Shown in pieces: positions 1 through 8,243 of a stretch of DNA of 37,237 nt; the stretch's first letter is position 1, and each line of letters begins with the position of its first letter. The notes below the pieces were generated by a model that was given only the letters and a program-made list of their open reading frames with translations, had not been told where the DNA came from and made no database searches. Source of the stretch: a virus. Both the position numbers and the translations under genes were made by a program. Where the stretch lies: positions 1 through 37,237 of IMG/VR virus record IMGVR_UViG_3300022602_002272, one strand, 5' to 3'.

Positions 1-2
1 AC

Positions 3-323
3 AATCTTTGTATATGGCAGACAGTCGGGCAAGACGTGGACAACGGGCACATGGCAATCCATGGAGCAAGACTGGGCACTTATCTCACAATGCTTACCGA
101 CTGGGACTACACAGAAGTCCAAGACTTCACAAAACTCGAACGACTGTGGAGCAAATACAGTGCAGTAGAATATATGTGCGAAGACTTTACATTTGAAGTT
201 GATACTGCACTAAAAACCAGACTTGGGTTACCCGTTACATCTTTAAATGCAGAGCAAAGTCGTTTCTTCAAACATCACTACAAGAGCAACTTCAAAAATC
301 AAGGGATAATGATTCGTGAGTAA
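3..323 (+). CDS. C-terminal part of an unknown protein (cut by window edge)
   Basis: The reading frame is open from the left edge to a TAA at 321-323, so the visible 106 residues are the C-terminal part of a longer gene. A GTG at 36 exists, but codons before it are open and protein-like, so I do not take it as the start. The peptide is rich in Trp, Tyr and charged residues (for example LTDWDYTEVQDF and FFKHHYKSNF) and has no signal peptide, membrane segment or cofactor motif that I recognise. It overlaps the first radical SAM gene by 8 bases, so it is probably in the same operon. Function unknown. Confidence 0.6.
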   Translation, partial: NLCIWQTVGQDVDNGHMAIHGARLGTYLTMLTDWDYTEVQDFTKLERLWSKYSAVEYMCEDFTFEVDTALKTRLGLPVTSLNAEQSRFFKHHYKSNFKNQGIMIRE

Positions 324-1704
324 AAGCGATTTTATGTCAAGTGCGGAGGATATGCGGGACAAACTGGGTCCAGCACTGTGCTTGGCTAAATGGAAACAAG
401 TCAGTTTGCATTTGCCCACTGGACTGACAAACAGTTGCTATCATCCACCCTTGCATCAAATTCCTGTTGAGTCACTTAAAGCAAATCCTGGAGCACTACA
501 CAATACTGAGCACAAGAAACAGCAGCGTGTCATAATGCTGAAGAATGAACGACCAGACGAATGTAGTTATTGCTGGACACAAGAAGACTTGGGCAATCTA
601 AGTGACAGACACTACCGGAGCGGCGAACCTTGGGCCGCAGAACACTATGCCACAATTAAAAACAGTACTGGAGTCGAGGACGAAGTTGTTCCTAGCTATG
701 TTGAAGTCAACTTCAATAGTGCTTGCAATCTACGTTGCAGTTATTGCAGTCCTCAGTATAGTTCTAGCTGGGCCGACGAGTCCAATCGTTACGGCGCATT
801 TCCTACTAGCGTACCTCACAACTCACCTGATTATTTTGTGGGTCAGAGACGACCCATACCTGCCCGAGAGCACAATCCTTATGTGGAAGCGTTTTGGGAA
901 TGGTGGCCAACTCTGTATCCTCAACTAAAACATTTTCGTATGACCGGTGGCGAGCCATTGATGGACAAAAACACATACCGGGTATTTGACTATGTGTTGG
1001 CCTTGCCCAAGCCCGATTTACATCTAAATGTAACCAGTAACTTTAGTGTAGAACCCAAATTGTTTGAACAATACCTAGACTATGTAAAGCAATTATGTAA
1101 TACGCAGATTGAACACTTCATGCAATATGTCAGTCTTGATAGTGGTAATTCCAATCATGCAGAATACATACGCAATGGGTTAAACTTCAATCGACTTGAA
1201 TGGTATGTGACCCGTTACCTAGAAGAAGTTCCACATCGCAATAGTTTGACGTTTATCATCACTATGAACAATCTGAGCATATTGGGTTTGCAACAACAGC
1301 TTGAATGGATTCTGGCCTTGCGCAAACATCATAGCAAGACTTATCAGCGTGTTTGGTTTGACACCCCATTGCTACGCACACCAAGTTGGCAAAGTCTACA
1401 AATCTTGCCCCCAGTATATGCCGAAAGATTAGAGCAGGTTGCCAATTGGATGGAGTTACATCGAGAAACAGCAGACCGACCATTTCAAGGATTTAAAGAT
1501 TACGAGATACAGCGTATGCGCCGTGACATTGATTGGATGAGAGAAGGTAGCAAATTGGACGCTAATTATGTTAAACTACAACGAGCAGACTTTTATCGTT
1601 TCTTTAACGAACACGATAAACGCAGACATACAGACTTTTTAACAACATTCCCACAGATGAGAGAATTTTGGGACGAATGCAGATACTATGCTCAAAATCA
1701 ATAA
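316..1704 (+). CDS. Radical SAM enzyme with N-terminal twitch-type cysteine motif (copy 1 of 6)
   Basis: 462 residues. The core radical SAM motif is CNLRCSYC (C137, C141, C144), which binds the [4Fe-4S] cluster that cleaves S-adenosylmethionine. MTGGEPL follows as the SAM-binding GGE motif. An N-terminal set C22, C41, C83, C86 (CX18C...CX2C, ending CSYCWTQEDLGNLSDR) is the likely auxiliary cluster domain of the phage 'twitch domain' family. The C-terminus has RRHTDFLTTFP, a block seen in modified form in most sister copies. The start is GTG at 316, overlapping the previous stop; an ATG at 334 is an alternative. The substrate is unknown. Its closest sister by eye is copy 3: both have NPYVEAF followed by a Trp pair, then TGGEPLM. 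Confidence 0.9.
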   Translation: MSKSDFMSSAEDMRDKLGPALCLAKWKQVSLHLPTGLTNSCYHPPLHQIPVESLKANPGALHNTEHKKQQRVIMLKNERPDECSYCWTQEDLGNLSDRHYRSGEPWAAEHYATIKNSTGVEDEVVPSYVEVNFNSACNLRCSYCSPQYSSSWADESNRYGAFPTSVPHNSPDYFVGQRRPIPAREHNPYVEAFWEWWPTLYPQLKHFRMTGGEPLMDKNTYRVFDYVLALPKPDLHLNVTSNFSVEPKLFEQYLDYVKQLCNTQIEHFMQYVSLDSGNSNHAEYIRNGLNFNRLEWYVTRYLEEVPHRNSLTFIITMNNLSILGLQQQLEWILALRKHHSKTYQRVWFDTPLLRTPSWQSLQILPPVYAERLEQVANWMELHRETADRPFQGFKDYEIQRMRRDIDWMREGSKLDANYVKLQRADFYRFFNEHDKRRHTDFLTTFPQMREFWDECRYYAQNQ

Positions 1705-3076
1705 GTGGCAAGATTTTTATAACAACATCAAAGGGGCAGACTGGCCTGACTGTGGTAGCGAAGCAGACTTTGCTGCCCTGCCTGCATACATACAGCAAGA
1801 GTGCGTAACACGATTTGGCTATACACCAGGTATGTTTACCAAATCTTCTAAGTTAGCACAACGTGTTTTCCCAATTAACACAGCGACAGCTTGCCAGCTA
1901 AAATGGACCTGGAGCACAGTATATCTTACAACAGAAAATACTGCCAGTTGCCATAGAACTAACCATCATAAATTTGATCTTGACACATTTGATTTTCACA
2001 ATACTCCTAACAAAATAGAAGATCGAAATCGCATGTTACAAGGGCAATGGCCTGCTCGTGGATGTGACTACTGCAAAAATATCGAAGCAGCTGGCGGCAC
2101 AAGTGATCGTATCACTAATTTGAATCTGCATGGTATTCATGCACCAATAGAACTTGATACTGATACCACTGCAACGCATGTTACTCCACGTATACTAGAA
2201 GTCTACTTTGACAACACCTGCAATCTAAAATGTGTCTACTGTGGGCCACACTTTAGTAGTCTCTGGGATGCAGAAAATATACGACATGGTGATGCGGCAT
2301 TTGCTAAAAGTAAAAATATTAACAGCAACAAGCAGAAGATATTTGAATGGTTAAAGCACAATGCACAGCATTTAACTCATTTTAACATCCTAGGAGGAGA
2401 ACCATTGTATCAATCAGAAACCGATCAATGTTTGGATTTATTTGAGCAATACCCTGCCCCTGAACTTAAACTGCAAATATTTACAAACCTTAATACAAAA
2501 CTTTCAAGATTAACAGCATTAGTAGAGCGAGTTAAACGTCTAGTAGATAATGATAAACTGCGAGAATTTGAAATAACAGCAAGCCTTGACTGTTGGGGAG
2601 CACCGCAGGAGTACGCACGTTTCCCTTTAAAACTTGATGCATGGGAAGAAAATTTTAAATATCTAGTAGAACAAAAATGGATCAATCTAATTATTAGTTC
2701 AACAGTTACACCATTGACTGTAAAAACTTTACCAGACTTGCTTGAACGCATACAAACATGGAGCAAAGAACGCTCGATATACCATTATCAAAATTCTGTT
2801 AACTCGCCAAATTATTTGTTGATTGATATGTTTGGTGATATTTTTGCCGAAGACTTTGCCCGTGCTATTGCACTAAAGCCCAACACAACTTCAGAGGAAA
2901 TAGCAAGCAAAAACTATCTCGTTGGTATTGCAGCACAGTCTGCAAATACTGGTCCTGATGTAGAAAAAATAACACAGCTCTACAATTTTTTAAATAAAAT
3001 GGACTCTAGACGCAACACCAATTGGCGAATTACTTTCCCCTGGTTGGTTGACGAATTTGCCAAATATAGTTTATAA
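1688..3076 (+). CDS. Radical SAM enzyme with N-terminal twitch-type cysteine motif (copy 2 of 6)
   Basis: 462 residues, starting inside the end of copy 1 (17-base overlap). The N-terminal cysteines are C69, C88, C126 and C129 (CQLKW, SCHR, CDYC), again CX18C...CX2C, after an extra leader of about 45 residues not present in the other copies. The radical SAM core is CNLKCVYC (C178, C182, C185), followed by LGGEPLY. SLDCWG matches the SLD strand seen across the array. The C-terminus has DSRRNTNWRITFPWL. The second half is more AT-rich than copy 1. Expected to be a cytoplasmic SAM-dependent radical enzyme. Product unknown. Confidence 0.88.
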   Translation: MLKINKWQDFYNNIKGADWPDCGSEADFAALPAYIQQECVTRFGYTPGMFTKSSKLAQRVFPINTATACQLKWTWSTVYLTTENTASCHRTNHHKFDLDTFDFHNTPNKIEDRNRMLQGQWPARGCDYCKNIEAAGGTSDRITNLNLHGIHAPIELDTDTTATHVTPRILEVYFDNTCNLKCVYCGPHFSSLWDAENIRHGDAAFAKSKNINSNKQKIFEWLKHNAQHLTHFNILGGEPLYQSETDQCLDLFEQYPAPELKLQIFTNLNTKLSRLTALVERVKRLVDNDKLREFEITASLDCWGAPQEYARFPLKLDAWEENFKYLVEQKWINLIISSTVTPLTVKTLPDLLERIQTWSKERSIYHYQNSVNSPNYLLIDMFGDIFAEDFARAIALKPNTTSEEIASKNYLVGIAAQSANTGPDVEKITQLYNFLNKMDSRRNTNWRITFPWLVDEFAKYSL

Positions 3077-3082
3077 TAAAGT

Positions 3083-4432
3083 ATGCCCAAAATTAATAAC
3101 GAAACAGACTTAGAATATAAACGCAGAGTGATTGATATTAAATCAGAATCATTCTGTGCAGCAAAATGGTACAACGCAACCATCTGGCTTGGCAGCGGAC
3201 AAACAACCAGCTGCCATCATCCATTGCCGCATGCTATAGATGTAGATGAAATAAAGAAGAATCCAAAAGCTATTCATAATACGCAAAAGAAAAAGATGGA
3301 GCGTGAGCAAATGCAGAAAGGTGAACGCCCTTCTGGTTGCGAATACTGCTGGAAGATTGAAGATATGGGCCGGGACAGTATTAGTGACCGTGTTTATAAA
3401 ACAGTTATATATTCAGATGAGGATTTAGCACATGCACACAGAACCCCAGCCAGTCAAGATTTCGATCTTCAAACGCTTGAAATCGCATTCGACAGAACTT
3501 GTCAGTTTGCTTGCAGTTATTGTAACCCTGCTTTTAGTAGCACTTGGGTTAAAGACATTAAGCAATATGGAGCCTACACCAACTTGGTTAGTGACGGCAG
3601 GAATCATTTTACCCATACCCATAATAGTAGTCAACTTTATAAATTCGGTGAGACTAATCCGTATGTGGAAGCATTCCACAAATGGTGGGAATCAGACCTC
3701 CACCGAACACTAAAAGAACTGCGCATCACTGGTGGCGAACCATTAATGTCAGCAGAAACTTGGAAGCTGATTGATTGGTTCAAAACAAACAAAGGCAAAA
3801 GTTCTACACGACTTGCTATCAATAGTAATCTTGGCACAGATGTTGATGTTGATAGACTAATCAATGCAATCGACGGGGTTGAAGTTGATCTATACACAAG
3901 TAACGAAGCATTTGGAATTCAAGCAGAGTATATCCGTGATGGCTTGGTGTGGACAGATTGGTATGAGAATGTACAGAAGTTGTTAGAAAGCAAAAAGTTC
4001 CGTGGCATTCATGTCATGTGTACAATCAATGCGCTTTGTCTAGACACATTGCCTCAGTTTTTAGAAGTAGTGATGAACTGGAAGAAAGTCTATGGAAAAG
4101 ATGCTATCAACTTTTCACTAAATATATTACGATTCCCAAGTTTTCAATCACTCACAGTCTTACCAGAAAATATCCGTGATCAATACGCAGCCAATCTTGG
4201 CAAGTTCTATAAGAGCTATGCAGATGCTGACTTAATGCACGAGTTTGAAAAGAATCAACTCTCAAGACTAATATATTATGTAGATGTTGTTGTTCAACCG
4301 CATGAACAAGCTGTTGAACAAACTATTTTACAACAAGATTTCAAAAACTTTTATATACAATACGATCAGCGCAGAAACAAAAACTTCTGTGAAACTTTCC
4401 CTGCACTAGCAGATTGGTACAACACATTATGA
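3083..4432 (+). CDS. Radical SAM enzyme with N-terminal twitch-type cysteine motif (copy 3 of 6)
   Basis: 449 residues. The ATG at 3083 lies 6 bases after the stop of copy 2, with no good Shine-Dalgarno, so it may be read by reinitiation. N-terminal cysteines C25, C44, C86 and C89 (FCAAKW, TSCHHP, CEYCWKIEDMG) keep the CX18C...CX2C spacing. The radical SAM core is CQFACSYC (C140, C144, C147), with ITGGEPLM downstream. The C-terminus DQRRNKNFCETFP is the family end block. It resembles copy 1 (shared NPYVEAF and SCHHP-type segments), so these two are probably an older duplication. Substrate unknown. Confidence 0.88.
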   Translation: MPKINNETDLEYKRRVIDIKSESFCAAKWYNATIWLGSGQTTSCHHPLPHAIDVDEIKKNPKAIHNTQKKKMEREQMQKGERPSGCEYCWKIEDMGRDSISDRVYKTVIYSDEDLAHAHRTPASQDFDLQTLEIAFDRTCQFACSYCNPAFSSTWVKDIKQYGAYTNLVSDGRNHFTHTHNSSQLYKFGETNPYVEAFHKWWESDLHRTLKELRITGGEPLMSAETWKLIDWFKTNKGKSSTRLAINSNLGTDVDVDRLINAIDGVEVDLYTSNEAFGIQAEYIRDGLVWTDWYENVQKLLESKKFRGIHVMCTINALCLDTLPQFLEVVMNWKKVYGKDAINFSLNILRFPSFQSLTVLPENIRDQYAANLGKFYKSYADADLMHEFEKNQLSRLIYYVDVVVQPHEQAVEQTILQQDFKNFYIQYDQRRNKNFCETFPALADWYNTL

Positions 4433-5751
4433 GTCAAGACTTTTATAAAAAATATGATTACAGCGCTAGAGCACCATATTTTATTGAACATGACAATCTG
4501 ACAGAACAGCAATGGCAAAGACTTACAGAATCAAAAACATTCTGTATGCTACCGTGGGTCCATATGCACGCCTTCCCAGATGGTCGTGCTTATCCATGTT
4601 GTCTGAGCGACTACTGGCATCCAGTAGGCGATCTTCGCAAGAACACAATGGAGGAAGTTTGGAACCAAGACAAGTACAAACAAATGCGAATCAACATGCT
4701 TGAGGACAAATCGTGTAAAGAATGCACCAAATGTTATGAACAAGAAGAACATGGTGCATTCAGTATGCGCAATGATGCCAATAGAAATTATGGGCATCAT
4801 ATCGCAGAAGTAGACAAAACGCAGTTAGACGGAACCTTTGACGACTTTAAAATCAGATATTGGGATGTGCGTTTCAGCAATCTCTGTAACTTTAGTTGCC
4901 GTAGTTGCGGTCCTATTTTTAGTAGCAATTGGTACAATGATCATGTAAAACTTTATAATGTCAAACCAGATGTTCTGGGTCGCCCAATGGCACGAGTTGA
5001 ATATACAACCGGGGATGAAGAAGACATGATGGCACAGATGATGCCACATATTCCTTATCTTGAGCAAGTCTATTTTGCTGGAGGTGAACCCTTGATCATG
5101 AAGGAACATTACTTCATGCTTGAAAAACTCATTGAAGCGGGCAAAACAGACATTCGATTACAGTACAACACAAACTTCAGTGAACTGCGTTTCAAGGACA
5201 AGCATATATTTGAATATTGGAAACACTTTAAGAATGTCAGTGTGGGTGCAAGTCTAGATGCATCAGGAGCCAGAGCAGAGCTAATGCGCAAAGGCACTGA
5301 CTGGCAACAAACAGTAGATAACCGTGAGCGCATGATGACAGAAGTGCCGCATGTTGATTTTTATGTCAGTAGTACAATCAGTTCGATGAATGTCATTCAT
5401 GTTTTAGATTTCCACAAAGAATGGACACAGATGGGCTTGATCAAGGCCAAAGACTGGAACGTAAACATCTGTCAAAGTCCAGATTGGTATCGTGCAGATA
5501 TATTTTCAAAGGCATTCAAAGACAATGTTATTACTCCGGCATACAAAGAACACATTGCTTGGTTGGAGCCACAGGACAATCTGAAACGAGCCACTAATGG
5601 GTACAAGAGCATGTTGAGTTTTATAAACAACAATGATGGTTCTGCACACTGGGCTAGATTTGTCAAAGAGATCGCCGACCTAGACCGAATACGCAATGAA
5701 AATTTCTGGGAAACTTTTTACGAATTCGCGGAGTTATATGGAACTACCTAA
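4429..5751 (+). CDS. Radical SAM enzyme with N-terminal twitch-type cysteine motif (copy 4 of 6)
   Basis: 440 residues. I chose the ATG at 4429 because it overlaps the TGA of copy 3 as ATGA; the frame opens slightly upstream. The N-terminal block is FCMLPW...YPCC...CKECTKC (C39, C57/C58, C96, C99, C102); C39 to C58 is again CX18C. The core is CNFSCRSC (C153, C157, C160), followed by FAGGEPLIM and QYNTNFS. The 'CxxPW...PCC' signature defines a second subgroup with copies 5 and 6, distinct from the 'CxxKW...SC' of copies 1-3. The C-terminus has RNENFWETF. Substrate unknown. Confidence 0.9.
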   Translation: MSQDFYKKYDYSARAPYFIEHDNLTEQQWQRLTESKTFCMLPWVHMHAFPDGRAYPCCLSDYWHPVGDLRKNTMEEVWNQDKYKQMRINMLEDKSCKECTKCYEQEEHGAFSMRNDANRNYGHHIAEVDKTQLDGTFDDFKIRYWDVRFSNLCNFSCRSCGPIFSSNWYNDHVKLYNVKPDVLGRPMARVEYTTGDEEDMMAQMMPHIPYLEQVYFAGGEPLIMKEHYFMLEKLIEAGKTDIRLQYNTNFSELRFKDKHIFEYWKHFKNVSVGASLDASGARAELMRKGTDWQQTVDNRERMMTEVPHVDFYVSSTISSMNVIHVLDFHKEWTQMGLIKAKDWNVNICQSPDWYRADIFSKAFKDNVITPAYKEHIAWLEPQDNLKRATNGYKSMLSFINNNDGSAHWARFVKEIADLDRIRNENFWETFYEFAELYGTT

Positions 5752-6958
5752 TACAATATGCATGTTGCCATGGATCAGCATCGAAGCAAGCCCAATGGGC
5801 ACAGCAAGACCCTGTTGTCTAGCAGAAGAGGAAATAACAGATGAGAGTGGAAATAAGTACTCGTTACGTGATACTACACTGCAAACTATCTACCGTAGCG
5901 ATTATATGCAGTCTCTACGACAACAGTTTCGTAGAGGTGAACAGCCAGCAACTTGCAATCGTTGTTGGCAAGAAGAAGCCGCAGGGCGGGATAGTAAGCG
6001 TATTCACTCCCGTGTTAGGCTCAAGGAACTATATCAACTGGTCGATTGGAATAATGACCAGCCTGATCAACTCTGGTTCATTGATCTTAAACTGGGCAAC
6101 ATCTGCAACCTCAAATGCAGGATCTGTGGTAGTTGGAGCAGTAGCAAGTGGGCCACAGAAGAAATGGCTTACCTCCCAGCAGGTGTAGACAAGAAGTCAC
6201 ACATTGCCTATACTTGGTTAAAAGCAGGTGCATGGCCCGAAGAAAGCCCTGACTTTTGGGCTAACTTAAAAGCACTATTGCCCAACATCAAATACTTTGA
6301 ATTCACTGGCGGTGAGCCTTGGTTGATTGAAGAACATTGGCTCTTATTGAAACATGCGGTACATACTGGTGATAGCAAGCATATTGATATTCACTACAAT
6401 ACCAATGCCACCGTTGACCCATATAGTACAGACAAGTCTTGGTTGTGGAACTATTTTGGTCGTGTTGATATTGCATTCAGTATAGACAACGTTGACAAGC
6501 GATTTGAATACGAACGCTTTGGTGCTGATTGGGATCAAGCAAACAAGATCATTGATGATACACACTTTGCTAAAGATGTTGATACACCCAACATCACCAC
6601 ACAACTTTGCTTTACCATCAACATACAGAATGTCTATTATCTTGATGAACTACTTGACTGGGCAGACACAAAGGGCTTTGGCAGCATCTACTTTAACATG
6701 TTGCACAGTCCCAATCACATGAGCATACAGTACATGACACCCGCTGCCCGCGAACTAGTGCTGGATAAATTAAAACAGAATTTTTGGAAGGCAGACAAAT
6801 ACCATGCTGAGATTGAAAATTTGATTCGATTTATTGAAAATGGACCGGGCAGTGATGGTACAGAGTTTCTTCAAAAGATGAAGCAGACAGATGCTTATCG
6901 CAAACAAAACTTCATGGATACGCACCCAGAAATAGCACGAGCAATGGGTTATGAATAA
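5738..6958 (+). CDS. Radical SAM enzyme with N-terminal twitch-type cysteine motif (copy 5 of 6)
   Basis: 406 residues from the ATG at 5738. That start puts the conserved ICMLPW block at residues 7-12, as in copy 6; the longer upstream frame lies wholly inside copy 4. Cysteines C8, C26/C27, C73 and C76 form the N-terminal motif (CNRCWQEEAAGRDSKR). The radical SAM core is CNLKCRIC (C123, C127, C130), followed by FTGGEPWLI and YNTNA. The end block is RKQNFMDTHPE. It overlaps copy 4 by 14 bases, so translation is probably coupled. It is likely to act on the same pathway as its neighbours; the substrate is not visible from sequence. Confidence 0.9.
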   Translation: MELPNTICMLPWISIEASPMGTARPCCLAEEEITDESGNKYSLRDTTLQTIYRSDYMQSLRQQFRRGEQPATCNRCWQEEAAGRDSKRIHSRVRLKELYQLVDWNNDQPDQLWFIDLKLGNICNLKCRICGSWSSSKWATEEMAYLPAGVDKKSHIAYTWLKAGAWPEESPDFWANLKALLPNIKYFEFTGGEPWLIEEHWLLLKHAVHTGDSKHIDIHYNTNATVDPYSTDKSWLWNYFGRVDIAFSIDNVDKRFEYERFGADWDQANKIIDDTHFAKDVDTPNITTQLCFTINIQNVYYLDELLDWADTKGFGSIYFNMLHSPNHMSIQYMTPAARELVLDKLKQNFWKADKYHAEIENLIRFIENGPGSDGTEFLQKMKQTDAYRKQNFMDTHPEIARAMGYE

Positions 6959-8243
6959 ACCAGAAACATTATGCCTTGCCCCTTGGACACATACATATCT
7001 CAGTCCACAAACAGAAAGACGGATGTGTTGTGCAAGTAGAGAACCTGCACAAAATTTTGAGCAGTATATTGACACAAGTTCTGGTACAGGAAAATACATA
7101 CCAATCACACTAGACGAACATTGGAATTCAGAGCACATGAGGTCAGTTCGTCGCCGTATGATTGCGGGAGAAACACTACCAGAGTGTGAAGTATGCAATG
7201 ATAAATTATTGAATACAAGCGTTTACAGAGATTATTTTAATCATCTTTTTGGTCATAAGTATTCTCAAGTAGTGGAAAGTACTGACGATACTGGTCATAC
7301 GACCATGAAGCCAGTGAGTTGGGATTATAGATTTAGTAATCTGTGCAATTTTAAATGCCGTATGTGTGGCGACATGTTATCAAGTTCTTGGGAAAGTGAA
7401 CAACGACAGCATAATATGATTAATTGGCATAATCCAAAGAATAATTGGATGAAACCAGAAGTCAAGGAACAGATCGAAAAATTTCAAGAAAGTCAAGTGG
7501 AAGCAGAGTTTGCGCGGGCAGTTGAAGAACATCGGGTCGAAGAAGTATATTGGGTTGGTGGTGAGCCACTCATGTATGAACAGCACTGGCGATACATGAA
7601 ACGTATCGTTGAACTTGGGGATGGAAAAAATGTCTACGCACGTTATAACACTAATCTTAGTCGTGTCAATCATCGCGGTGTTAATCTTTACCGGGATATT
7701 CTTTCTGGGTTACGGGACTGGCAAATCTGCGCAAGCCTCGACGGAACAGGTGCGATTGGAGAATACATTAGAACAGGCCTCAGATACGATAGCTGGCTTG
7801 AGAACTTCACTGAAGGAGTTGCGCATTCAACTCATAGTAGACAGATGCGACTCGACTTTACCCTTACCCTGCCAGGAATGTTTGAGATTGAACGCATTGA
7901 ACGATTGTCCACAACCCTCGGTGTACAAGTTCTGGCGAAGGTAATTTTTAGTTTTAGCCCGGACATAGTTATGTCACCTTTAGCCCTACCCAGAGAACTA
8001 CTTGATCCCTGGATAGATGAAACCATCACTGCCGGCGTCACCGGCCCGTTAAAGGATATCTTAGTCCAGCTGAAAACTAGACCCACATTTCAAGAACAAT
8101 GGCCGGAAGAATATCCAAAGGCTATTGCTCGTGGCAAAGCCCGTGTGTTAAAATTAGAACAAATCCGTACACAGCCTATTACTATGACTGACATATTGGC
8201 CCAGCGTCCGGAAGTACTCAAATGGTGGACGAGCATTGAATAA
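6951..8243 (+). CDS. Radical SAM enzyme with N-terminal twitch-type cysteine motif (copy 6 of 6)
   Basis: 430 residues, ATG at 6951, overlapping copy 5 by 8 bases. The N-terminal block is LCLAPW...RMCC (C8, C26/C27), then CEVC (C79, C82); the tail of that motif is weaker than in the other copies. The core is CNFKCRMC (C132, C136, C139), with WVGGEPLMY, RYNTNLS and CASLDGTG downstream. The C-terminal RxxNF block seen in copies 3-5 is not clear here. The gene changes composition: the first half is AT-rich, while the part after about 7560 is richer in GC and uses CGG and C-ending codons, which hints at recombination or dual coding. Substrate unknown. Confidence 0.9.
   Translation: MNKPETLCLAPWTHTYLSPQTERRMCCASREPAQNFEQYIDTSSGTGKYIPITLDEHWNSEHMRSVRRRMIAGETLPECEVCNDKLLNTSVYRDYFNHLFGHKYSQVVESTDDTGHTTMKPVSWDYRFSNLCNFKCRMCGDMLSSSWESEQRQHNMINWHNPKNNWMKPEVKEQIEKFQESQVEAEFARAVEEHRVEEVYWVGGEPLMYEQHWRYMKRIVELGDGKNVYARYNTNLSRVNHRGVNLYRDILSGLRDWQICASLDGTGAIGEYIRTGLRYDSWLENFTEGVAHSTHSRQMRLDFTLTLPGMFEIERIERLSTTLGVQVLAKVIFSFSPDIVMSPLALPRELLDPWIDETITAGVTGPLKDILVQLKTRPTFQEQWPEEYPKAIARGKARVLKLEQIRTQPITMTDILAQRPEVLKWWTSIE

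Noticed and set aside
602-928. A 108-residue plus-strand ORF with two hydrophobic stretches inside radical SAM copy 1
   Set aside because: It is the +1 frame of the cysteine-rich core. A similar hydrophobic stretch occurs in the same relative place in copy 3, because the CxxxCxxC codons read as Ala/Val/Ile in that frame. No separate ribosome site stands out.
3432-3713. A 93-residue plus-strand ORF with two hydrophobic stretches inside radical SAM copy 3
   Set aside because: Same +1 frame effect as in copy 1. A GAGGA lies upstream, but the frame covers the conserved core of the radical SAM gene, which explains the hydrophobic pattern.
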